From Veillonella sp. (lineage in GTDB: Bacteria; Bacillota; Negativicutes; Veillonellales; Veillonellaceae): a stretch of 5,093 bases of DNA. The notes beneath the pieces are model-generated. The model was not told the origin of the DNA, searched no databases, and was given only the letters and a program-made list of their open reading frames with translations. Of this stretch, positions 1 to 5,093 are shown in pieces. Position 1 is the first letter of the stretch. Every line of letters begins with the position of its first letter. The DNA lies in assembly GCA_022737715.1 (NCBI GenBank), contig JAIITD010000121.1, positions 1 to 5,093 on the forward strand. Reading direction: 5' to 3'. Both the position numbers and the translations under genes were made by a program.

Positions 1-1
1 C

Positions 2-142
2 ATGGATGAAAGCGTAGTAAAAAAATTGTTTGATACAATTGCTCCAAAATATGCAGACCGTCAAGGTGGTTACACTCGTGTAATCAAAACTGGTCTTCGC
101 AAAGGTGACGCTGCACCTTGCGCTATTATCGAGTTAGTTTAA
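2..142 (+). CDS. rplQ: 50S ribosomal protein L17, C-terminal part (5' end outside window)
   Basis: The reading frame is open from the left edge and ends in TAA at 140-142, giving 46 visible residues. These match the C-terminal half of bacterial L17: a KLFDTIAPKYADR helix, then the conserved GGYTRV segment, then KxGxRKGDAAP, ending in the typical IELV. L17 is a large-subunit protein near the peptide exit tunnel and is normally the last gene of the rpsM-rpsK-rpsD-rpoA-rplQ operon, which would lie to the left. The ATG at position 2 is an internal methionine of the full protein, not a start; position 1 is the last base of the preceding codon. The terminator directly downstream fits rplQ as the last gene of its operon. 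Identification is firm; only the N-terminal portion is missing. Confidence 0.95.
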   Translation: MDESVVKKLFDTIAPKYADRQGGYTRVIKTGLRKGDAAPCAIIELV

Positions 143-152
143 TCAAACTCAT

Positions 153-188
153 ACGGTGTTGTAACTTCGGTTGCAACACCGTTTTTTT
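153..188 (+). terminator. Rho-independent terminator after rplQ
   Basis: Positions 153-165 pair with 170-182 to give a 13-base-pair stem containing one G-U pair (162/173). It closes on a UUCG tetraloop (166-169) flanked by C and G, the unusually stable C(UUCG)G form. A run of seven T (182-188) follows at once. The structure begins 10 bases after the rplQ stop. There is no A-run on the left side, so it should work only on the + strand. It separates the ribosomal protein operon from the ecf-truA unit. Confidence 0.93.
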
Positions 189-201
189 ATTGTCAATTTT
201 A

Positions 202-210
202 TGGTACAAT
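202..210 (+). promoter_or_regulatory. Candidate extended -10 promoter for ecfA1-ecfA2-ecfT-truA
   Basis: TGGTACAAT is an extended -10 element (TGn followed by TACAAT, one mismatch to TATAAT). It lies just after the rplQ terminator, where a new promoter is needed. No good -35 is present: the 17-base spacing falls in the terminator T-run (182-187), and the TTGTCA at 190-195 is only 9 bases away. Transcription would start near 217, leaving a leader of about 100 bases before the ecfA1 start codon. I see no recognisable riboswitch or strong hairpin in that leader. This is a sequence-based guess. Confidence 0.45.
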
Positions 211-316
211 CGACTAGTACAAATATCGTTATATAGTAGCAGTTATCGTAGTGATGGAAGATTAATTGTTAACTTTCACATAAAACGAAATTGACTAGAA
301 AGATACGAGGCTATTC

Positions 317-1180
317 ATGAAATCAAACGAAACAATGATTGAGGTCAATCATTTAAGCCATTTATATGTTGATGAAAATGGTAATGATGTGCGTGCCCTG
401 GATGATGTGAGTCTTTCCATAGGGCGCGGCGAATTTGTGGCCATTATAGGTACTAATGGCAGTGGTAAAAGTACATTGGCTAAGCATTTTAATGTGTTAT
501 TACAACCTACAGAGGGAACTGTTACCGTATGTGGTTTTAACACATTAGATGATGAACATATTTGGAATATTCGCCAACATGTGGGCATGGTATTCCAAAA
601 TCCAGATAATCAAATCGTAGCAGCTGTGGTAGAAGAGGATGTAGCATTTGGTCCAGAGAATTTAGGTGTACCTAGCGCAGAAATTCGTAAACGTGTTGAT
701 GATGCTTTGGCTGCAGTGAACATGACCGAATACGCGGAACATGGTCCGCATCTATTGTCTGGCGGTCAAAAGCAACGTATTGCCATTGCCGGTGTACTGG
801 CTATGAAACCAGATTGTATCGTACTAGATGAACCTACTGCTATGTTGGATCCAAAAGGGCGTTTAGAGGTTCTTGAAACAATTCATAGACTCAATAAAGA
901 AGAAGGTATTACCATTGTAATCATTACCCACTTTATGGAGGAAGCAGTAACCGCAGACCGTGTTGTGGTGATGAAAAATGGCGTTAAATTACAAGAGGGA
1001 ACACCGCGTGAAATCTTTACACAAGTGGATACGCTAAAAGATTTGGGCTTAGATGTACCTGTTGCAGCTGAGGTTGCATCGAAACTCATTCAAAAGGGTG
1101 TAGATATCCCTAACGATATCATTACTAATGATGAACTTGGTGATGCATTAACGACGTACTATGCGAAGGAGGCACACTAA
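317..1180 (+). CDS. ecfA1: Energy-coupling factor transporter ATPase EcfA1
   Basis: This is one of two ATPases that power the ECF importer for vitamins and trace metals; it sits on the cytoplasmic face bound to EcfT. The 287 residues are normal for the family. Motifs in order are: A-loop Tyr17, Walker A GTNGSGKST (45-53, Lys51), Q-loop Gln94 in the FQNPDNQ segment typical of ECF ATPases, signature LSGGQKQR (147-154), Walker B ending Asp171-Glu172, D-loop MLDP (176-179) and switch His205. All catalytic residues are present. The start at 317 is supported by GAGG (307-310) six bases upstream; the next Met (residue 7) has no ribosome binding site. The FQNPDNQIVAAVVEEDVAFG segment and first place in the operon point to EcfA1 rather than EcfA2. 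It is the first gene of the ecfA1-ecfA2-ecfT-truA unit, and its stop shares one base with the ecfA2 start. Confidence 0.96.
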   Translation: MKSNETMIEVNHLSHLYVDENGNDVRALDDVSLSIGRGEFVAIIGTNGSGKSTLAKHFNVLLQPTEGTVTVCGFNTLDDEHIWNIRQHVGMVFQNPDNQIVAAVVEEDVAFGPENLGVPSAEIRKRVDDALAAVNMTEYAEHGPHLLSGGQKQRIAIAGVLAMKPDCIVLDEPTAMLDPKGRLEVLETIHRLNKEEGITIVIITHFMEEAVTADRVVVMKNGVKLQEGTPREIFTQVDTLKDLGLDVPVAAEVASKLIQKGVDIPNDIITNDELGDALTTYYAKEAH

Positions 1181-2040
1181 TGGCTATTGTTTTAGATAAT
1201 ATTACCTATACTTATGGTGTGGGCACTCCTTTTGAGAAAACAGCGTTGAAGGGCATCTCTGTGACCATTGAAAATGGTGAATTTCTTGGCATTATTGGAC
1301 ATACTGGATCCGGTAAATCTACATTTGTGCAACATCTTAACGGTCTACTACACCCTACGACGGGTAAAGTGACGGTCAATGGTGTAGACGTAAGTGAAAA
1401 AACTGACGAAGCAAAACATATGCGCCATAAGGTGGGTATGGTATTCCAATACCCTGAACATCAACTTTTCGAGGAAACGATTGCCGAAGACATTGCATTT
1501 GGTCCAAAAAATTTAGGTCTTGATGCAGAAGAGGTAGATCGGCGAGTGCGTGAAGCTATGGCCTTTGTAGGACTAGATTATGATACCTATGCTGAACGTT
1601 CTCCATTTCATCTATCTGGCGGTCAAATGCGCCGCGTTGCCATAGCTGGAGTAGTGGCGATGGAACCGGATTTCCTTGTACTCGATGAACCTTCTGCAGG
1701 CCTTGATCCATTTGGGCGTGAAGAAATCTTTGATGAAATTATTAAACTACATAAGGAAAAGGATGTAACAGTCATCCTCGTATCTCATAATATGGAAGAT
1801 ATTTCACGCATGGCGAATCGTCTCATTGTATTAGATAAGGGTCAGATTGTACTGGATGGTAAACCCCTAGATATCTTTAATCATCATCGAGATGTATTAC
1901 AACAGGTTGGCGTTGATGTGCCACCTGTATCCGTATTGATTGAATCGTTGCGGAACCGAGGTCTTGATGTATCAAACGAAGTATTAACAGTAGATGATGC
2001 TGTACAAGCTATTCTAGAAGGAGGTCAACATGTTAAATAA
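1180..2040 (+). CDS. ecfA2: Energy-coupling factor transporter ATPase EcfA2
   Basis: The second ATPase of the ECF module, expected to pair with EcfA1 as a heterodimer that drives EcfT. It has 286 residues. Visible motifs are: Tyr12 (A-loop region), Walker A GHTGSGKST (40-48, Lys46), Q-loop Gln90 in the FQYPEHQLFEET segment characteristic of EcfA2, signature LSGGQMRR (145-152), Walker B ending Asp169-Glu170, D-loop GLDP (174-177) and switch His203. Both the A1 and A2 signature and Walker motifs are intact, so nothing suggests a degenerate ATP site. The ATG overlaps the ecfA1 stop as TAATG, and AAGGAGG (1166-1172) lies 7 bases upstream, which fixes the start and suggests translational coupling. 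The C-terminal region after about residue 225 is the ECF-type extension, which in this family contributes to dimer contacts. Confidence 0.96.
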   Translation: MAIVLDNITYTYGVGTPFEKTALKGISVTIENGEFLGIIGHTGSGKSTFVQHLNGLLHPTTGKVTVNGVDVSEKTDEAKHMRHKVGMVFQYPEHQLFEETIAEDIAFGPKNLGLDAEEVDRRVREAMAFVGLDYDTYAERSPFHLSGGQMRRVAIAGVVAMEPDFLVLDEPSAGLDPFGREEIFDEIIKLHKEKDVTVILVSHNMEDISRMANRLIVLDKGQIVLDGKPLDIFNHHRDVLQQVGVDVPPVSVLIESLRNRGLDVSNEVLTVDDAVQAILEGGQHVK

Positions 2041-2830
2041 TATTACAATTGGCCAATTCTTCCCTGGTAACTCGTTGTTACATCGCATGGACCCACGGGC
2101 GAAAATTATAGGGACTACCATTTTCGTTGTTGCCATATTCTTAGCCAATACACCATTGGCGTACGGCATTGTGGCGGCTTTCACCATTGGCGCCATGTTA
2201 TTGTCTCGTCTGCCATTACGTTTGATGTGGAATGCGATAAAACCATTGTGGATTATCATCGTATTTACAATGGGGATTCATATCTTTACGACTCCGGGTA
2301 ATAGCATCATTTCCTATGGCATTATTAACATTACGGATAATGGAATTGCTATGGGCTTGCAAATGGCGGCACGCTTAGTATTCTTAATCCTATTTTCGTC
2401 ATTACTAACCTATACGACATCACCTATACGGCTTACAGATGGTATTGAGCATTTGCTAAACCCATTCCGCCGCATCGGTGTGCCGGCTCATGAACTAGCT
2501 ATGATGATGACCATTGCATTGCGTTTTATTCCTACTTTGCTTGATGAAACGGATCGTATTATGAAAGCTCAATCGGCTCGTGGTGCTGATTTTGTAACGG
2601 GTTCGATTATTCAGCGGGCTAAAAATATGGTGCCTCTTCTTGTGCCATTATTTATTAGTGCATTTCGTCGTGCCGATGAATTGGCTATCGCTATGGAAGC
2701 ACGTTGCTATCGCGGTGGTGTTAATCGTACGCGTATGAAAGAACTCAGCATTACATGGGTTGACTATGTAGGATTAGGTGCTGTGTTTATTGTAACAGCT
2801 ATTTTATTAATCCTATGGTGGTTAGGATAA
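2030..2830 (+). CDS. ecfT: Energy-coupling factor transporter transmembrane protein EcfT
   Basis: The membrane scaffold of the ECF importer. It links the two ATPases to an S component and passes on ATP-driven movement. At 266 residues it has normal length. A DPRAK motif (21-25) precedes hydrophobic stretches at about 27-40, 43-59, 71-86, 107-127 and 248-264, which I read as membrane spans. The family's two coupling-helix motifs are both present: ARG at 183-185 (in AQSARGADF) and ARCYRGG at 224-230; these contact the ATPase grooves. AAGGAGG (2018-2024) lies 5 bases before the ATG and inside the end of ecfA2, with an 11-base gene overlap, so the start is secure and coupling is likely. No S component gene is visible next to it, as expected for a shared group II module. 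Confidence 0.96.
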   Translation: MLNNITIGQFFPGNSLLHRMDPRAKIIGTTIFVVAIFLANTPLAYGIVAAFTIGAMLLSRLPLRLMWNAIKPLWIIIVFTMGIHIFTTPGNSIISYGIINITDNGIAMGLQMAARLVFLILFSSLLTYTTSPIRLTDGIEHLLNPFRRIGVPAHELAMMMTIALRFIPTLLDETDRIMKAQSARGADFVTGSIIQRAKNMVPLLVPLFISAFRRADELAIAMEARCYRGGVNRTRMKELSITWVDYVGLGAVFIVTAILLILWWLG

Positions 2831-3615
2831 TGCGGAATATACGATTAATTGTGGCCTATGATGGTACTGATTTAGCTGGTTATCAGAAACAATCTGCTGA
2901 TAAGGGCATTACTGTTCAAGGGGCTTTGGAAAAGGCCTTATCTATTATTTGTGCTGAACCAATCCAAATTTATGGTGCGTCTCGCACCGATGCGGGCGTA
3001 CATGCACGATTTCAAGTTTGTGCGTTCCAAACATCGGGATCCATACCGGTAGAAAATATCCCTCGGGCAACGATAGCTCATTTGCCTAAGGATATTGTTG
3101 TAACAGAAGCTATTGAAATACCATTAGACTGGAAACCGCGTCATAATATCTTTGGCAAGGAGTATATTTACTCCATTTATAATCGAGAAATTGCAGACCC
3201 TATGGGGCAGCGGTATCACTGGCATGTCAAGAAACCACTAGATGTTGAAGCTATGCGTCAAGCAGGCAAAGCTCTTGAAGGAACGCATGATTTTTCTACA
3301 CTGAAAGGGGCTAATACGACACCGGTGGATCCTGTAAAAACCATTTATGCCATCGGTATCAAAGAAAATGCAGGTCGTATTGATATTTCTGTTGTGGGTG
3401 ATGGATTTTTATATCATATGGTTCGAAATATAGCTGGCTTATTAGTGGATATTGGGCTAGGACGAAAATCAGTGGCACAGATTCCGGACCTATTGGCCGC
3501 AAAGGATCGTAAGCGAATTGGAAAAACAGCACCAGCTCAAGGTCTTGTATTAGAGGAAATTTTCTTTACTACTGATAGACTACATACGGTAATTGAACGT
3601 ATTAAAGAAGAATAA
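2830..3615 (+). CDS. truA: tRNA pseudouridine synthase A (tRNA pseudouridine 38-40 synthase)
   Basis: TruA converts uridines 38, 39 and 40 of the tRNA anticodon arm to pseudouridine. Counting from the chosen start it has 261 residues, a usual length. Motifs are: N-terminal AYDGTDLAGYQ (9-19), catalytic Asp54 in GASRTDAGVHA (49-59), a KEYIY stretch (110-114) with the family's conserved tyrosines, GTHDFST (151-157), and the C-terminal core GDGFLYHMVRNIAG (190-203). An in-frame ATG at 2815 would add five residues, but it has no ribosome binding site and lies inside ecfT. The ATG at 2830 overlaps the ecfT stop as TAATG and matches the usual N-terminus of the family. Its own site is poor (AGGA at 2824-2827, 2 bases away; GGTGG at 2817-2821, 8 bases away), so translation probably depends on ribosomes finishing ecfT. 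Adjacency of truA to ecfAAT is classic in Firmicutes. Confidence 0.95.
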   Translation: MRNIRLIVAYDGTDLAGYQKQSADKGITVQGALEKALSIICAEPIQIYGASRTDAGVHARFQVCAFQTSGSIPVENIPRATIAHLPKDIVVTEAIEIPLDWKPRHNIFGKEYIYSIYNREIADPMGQRYHWHVKKPLDVEAMRQAGKALEGTHDFSTLKGANTTPVDPVKTIYAIGIKENAGRIDISVVGDGFLYHMVRNIAGLLVDIGLGRKSVAQIPDLLAAKDRKRIGKTAPAQGLVLEEIFFTTDRLHTVIERIKEE

Positions 3616-3622
3616 TTATGAA

Positions 3623-3731
3623 ATGTTACATTGTAAAAGGGTTACTATACATGTTACAATTGCACTATAAGACAGGTTTATTACTTAGCTGTAATTAATA
3701 TACATAGGGTAGACTCTTGTCAGCATTGTAA
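3623..3731 (+). repeat. Short direct and inverted repeats in the truA-korA intergenic region
   Basis: CATTGTAA occurs at 3629-3636 and 3724-3731. Its reverse complement core, TTACAAT, lies at 3654-3660. ATGTTACA occurs at 3623-3630 and 3651-3658, 28 bases apart. The first cluster also forms a small palindrome, TTACA-T-TGTAA (3626-3636). The spacer is AT-rich, so some of this could be chance, but the copies surround the candidate korA promoter and could be regulator half-sites. No known operator consensus is clearly matched. Confidence 0.4.
3631..3660 (+). promoter_or_regulatory. Candidate promoter for korA
   Basis: A -35-like TTGTAA (3631-3636) is separated by 18 bases from TACAAT (3655-3660). 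TG at 3652-3653 makes the latter an extended -10 (TGTTACAAT), the same type as the candidate in front of ecfA1. Transcription would start near 3667 and leave a leader of about 90 bases. No convincing terminator separates truA from this site, so readthrough from the ecf-truA unit may add to korA expression. Confidence 0.45.
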
Positions 3732-3740
3732 TTATATCCT

Positions 3741-3747
3741 AAGGAGG
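3741..3747 (+). promoter_or_regulatory. Ribosome binding site that fixes the TTG start of korA
   Basis: AAGGAGG is a full Shine-Dalgarno match and lies 9 bases before the TTG at 3757. The first in-frame ATG (3787, codon 11) has no comparable site and would cut into the conserved gamma-domain start. This settles TTG as the start codon. Confidence 0.88.
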
Positions 3748-3756
3748 GTGAATCTC

Positions 3757-5093
3757 TTGCAAAAACGTAAAGATTTTATCTGGAAAATGGGTGGACAACA
3801 AGGTGAAGGTATCGAGAGCTGTGGCGAAATCATGGCTACAATCCTTGCAAAAGAAGGATATTCTCTATACAGTCAACGTTTGTTTGCATCCCGTATCAAA
3901 GGTGGTCATACTACCTTCGCATTGCGCGTTGCATTGGAACAAGTTATGTCCATTGGTGAAGGCGTAGACTTCTTGTTGGCTCTTGACCAAGAAACTGTTG
4001 ATATGCACGGTGGTGAAGTGCGTGATGGTGGTTATATCATCTGCGATAGTAAAGTAAAACCAGATTTTTCTAAATTTGAAGGTTCCAAAGTTAACTGCTT
4101 ATCCTTGCCAATCTCTGAAACGGCAATGAAACAAGGTTCCTTGTTGATGCGTAATATCGTAGCACTTGGTATGTCCGTAGCACTTCTTGGTTTTGACACT
4201 AAGATGTTTAAAGATGCAATCGCTGCAAAATTTGCGAAAAAATCCCAAGAAATCGTGGATAAAAACTTGGCAGCTTTTGATGATGGTCATAGTCTTGTAA
4301 TGGAAAAATTAGGTGATGTAGAAATCGATACATTACCAGCTCCTGGTAAGAAAGATCAAATGTTCTTATTAGGTAATGAAGCATGTGCTCTTGGTGCTAT
4401 TGCAGCAGGTTCCCGTTTCATGGCATCCTATCCTATTACTCCAGCATCTGAAGTAATGGAATACATGATTAAAAACATGGATAAATTAGGTGCTACTATC
4501 GTTCAAACAGAAGACGAAATCGCAGCTTGTATGACTGCTATGGGCGGTGTATACGCAGGTGTTCGTGGTTTCACATGTACTTCTGGCCCTGGTTTATCCT
4601 TGATGGCAGAATCCTTGTCCATGGCTTCCATGGCTGAACTTCCTATGGTTGTTATCGACGTACAACGTTCCGGCCCATCCACAGGTATGGCTACAAAGGT
4701 AGAACAATCCGATATTGATGCGGCTTGCTACAATGCACATGGCGACTACGCAGGTATCGTAATCTCCCCTACATCCATCGAAGAATGTTTCTACGAAATT
4801 CAAAAGGCTTTCAACTTGGCAGAAATGTATCAATGCCCAGTTATCTTCATGCCTGATTTACAACAAGGCTTGAATAAACAATCTGTTCCTACATTCGACT
4901 TGAACCGTGTACCTATTAATCGCGGTAAAATGATGAAGGAAGCAGACCTTCCTGAATTGGAACAACCTAAATACTTCAAACGCTTTGAATTGACAGAAGA
5001 TGGCATTTCTCCTCGTACGATTCCTGGCATGAAAAATGGTCTATTCCTTTCTACAGGTCTAGAACATAATGAAGAAGGTAAACCAGCAGAAGC
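3757..5093 (+). CDS. korA: 2-oxoacid:ferredoxin oxidoreductase, fused gamma-alpha subunit, KorA type (3' end outside window)
   Basis: The frame is open from TTG 3757 to the right edge: 445 codons, no stop. This family catalyses CoA-dependent oxidative decarboxylation of a 2-oxoacid with ferredoxin as acceptor, in the cytoplasm. Residues about 8-190 are a gamma domain, with GGQQGEGIES (12-21) and KGGHTTF (48-54). Residues from about 203 are the alpha domain: YPITP (225-229), the substrate-side motif; QTEDE (250-254), whose Glu252 aligns by eye with the thiamine-contacting Glu of pyruvate:ferredoxin oxidoreductase; TSGPG (275-279); and QRSGPSTG (303-310). No Cys-rich iron-sulfur motif is seen, as expected, since cluster and thiamine diphosphate are carried mainly by the beta subunit, probably encoded just downstream. 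Fused proteins of this type are usually about 570-590 residues, so some 130 are missing here. Substrate (2-oxoglutarate, branched-chain or pyruvate) cannot be decided from this sequence, so the symbol is a family label. Codon choice differs from the ecf genes and suggests strong expression. Confidence 0.88.
   Translation, partial: MQKRKDFIWKMGGQQGEGIESCGEIMATILAKEGYSLYSQRLFASRIKGGHTTFALRVALEQVMSIGEGVDFLLALDQETVDMHGGEVRDGGYIICDSKVKPDFSKFEGSKVNCLSLPISETAMKQGSLLMRNIVALGMSVALLGFDTKMFKDAIAAKFAKKSQEIVDKNLAAFDDGHSLVMEKLGDVEIDTLPAPGKKDQMFLLGNEACALGAIAAGSRFMASYPITPASEVMEYMIKNMDKLGATIVQTEDEIAACMTAMGGVYAGVRGFTCTSGPGLSLMAESLSMASMAELPMVVIDVQRSGPSTGMATKVEQSDIDAACYNAHGDYAGIVISPTSIEECFYEIQKAFNLAEMYQCPVIFMPDLQQGLNKQSVPTFDLNRVPINRGKMMKEADLPELEQPKYFKRFELTEDGISPRTIPGMKNGLFLSTGLEHNEEGKPAE

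Noticed and set aside
190..195. TTGTCA as the -35 of the ecfA1 promoter
   Set aside because: It lies only 9 bases from the TACAAT at 205-210, far short of the usual 16-18.
349..588. Minus-strand open frame inside ecfA1 (also another at 883-1089)
   Set aside because: Both lie wholly antisense to a clear ATPase gene, resemble no known protein, and look like by-products of the coding strand's codon pattern.
317..2040. ecfA1 and ecfA2 as a recent tandem duplication
   Set aside because: The two proteins share only family motifs and each carries its own subtype features (NPDNQ in A1, YPEHQLFEE in A2), so they are ancient paralogues.
2014..2259. Minus-strand open frame across the ecfA2-ecfT junction
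   Set aside because: It is antisense to two well-supported genes and shows no recognisable domain.
2815..2829. Longer truA start at 2815
   Set aside because: There is no ribosome binding site upstream, it extends the overlap with ecfT, and the extra five residues are not typical of TruA. The ATG at 2830 fits better.
3630..3660. ATTGTAA...TTACAAT as a terminator hairpin after truA
   Set aside because: The stem is only 7 AT-rich pairs with a 17-base loop and no T-run follows, so it cannot be called an intrinsic terminator.
4099..5030. Three minus-strand open frames (4099-4290, 4594-4833, 4830-5030) opposite korA
   Set aside because: The + strand carries an unbroken, motif-rich oxidoreductase frame through the whole region; the antisense frames show no family features.
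1..5093. An undescribed defence, mobile or other novel system
   Set aside because: All coding space is filled by recognisable housekeeping or metabolic genes, and no intergenic stretch exceeds about 175 bases.

Overview
This looks like chromosomal DNA of a low-to-moderate GC Gram-positive-lineage anaerobe. Gene content, the Firmicutes-type order rplQ–ecfA1–ecfA2–ecfT–truA, strong AAGGAGG ribosome binding sites and the protein sequences suggest a Negativicute, most likely Veillonella or a close relative. That placement is inference from recognition, not from a database search. All genes lie on the + strand, and five of the six are core housekeeping genes.

Layout. Positions 2-142 are the last 46 codons and stop of rplQ (ribosomal protein L17), the end of the upstream ribosomal protein operon. 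A strong intrinsic terminator (153-188) closes that operon. A short leader (about 189-316) with a candidate extended -10 promoter leads into a tightly packed four-gene unit: ecfA1 (317-1180), ecfA2 (1180-2040), ecfT (2030-2830) and truA (2830-3615). Every junction in this unit overlaps by 1 or 11 bases. A 141-base intergenic region (3616-3756) follows, carrying short repeated motifs, a candidate promoter and a perfect Shine-Dalgarno. The last gene begins at a TTG codon (3757) and runs off the right edge. It encodes a fused gamma-alpha subunit of a 2-oxoacid:ferredoxin oxidoreductase (KorA type).

How the genes work together. EcfA1, EcfA2 and EcfT form the shared energising module of a group II energy-coupling factor transporter. 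Two ATPases drive the membrane protein EcfT, which serves separately encoded substrate-binding S components for vitamins or metal ions. TruA makes pseudouridines in the tRNA anticodon arm and is linked to the transporter only by operon structure. The KorA-type gene belongs to ferredoxin-dependent anaerobic carbon metabolism. It has its own expression signals and a different codon bias, consistent with high expression.

I found no mobile element, CRISPR array, tRNA, rRNA or defence system, and nothing that looks like an undescribed system. The points most worth a second look are the gene that follows truA, the repeated motifs in front of korA, and the korA substrate question.
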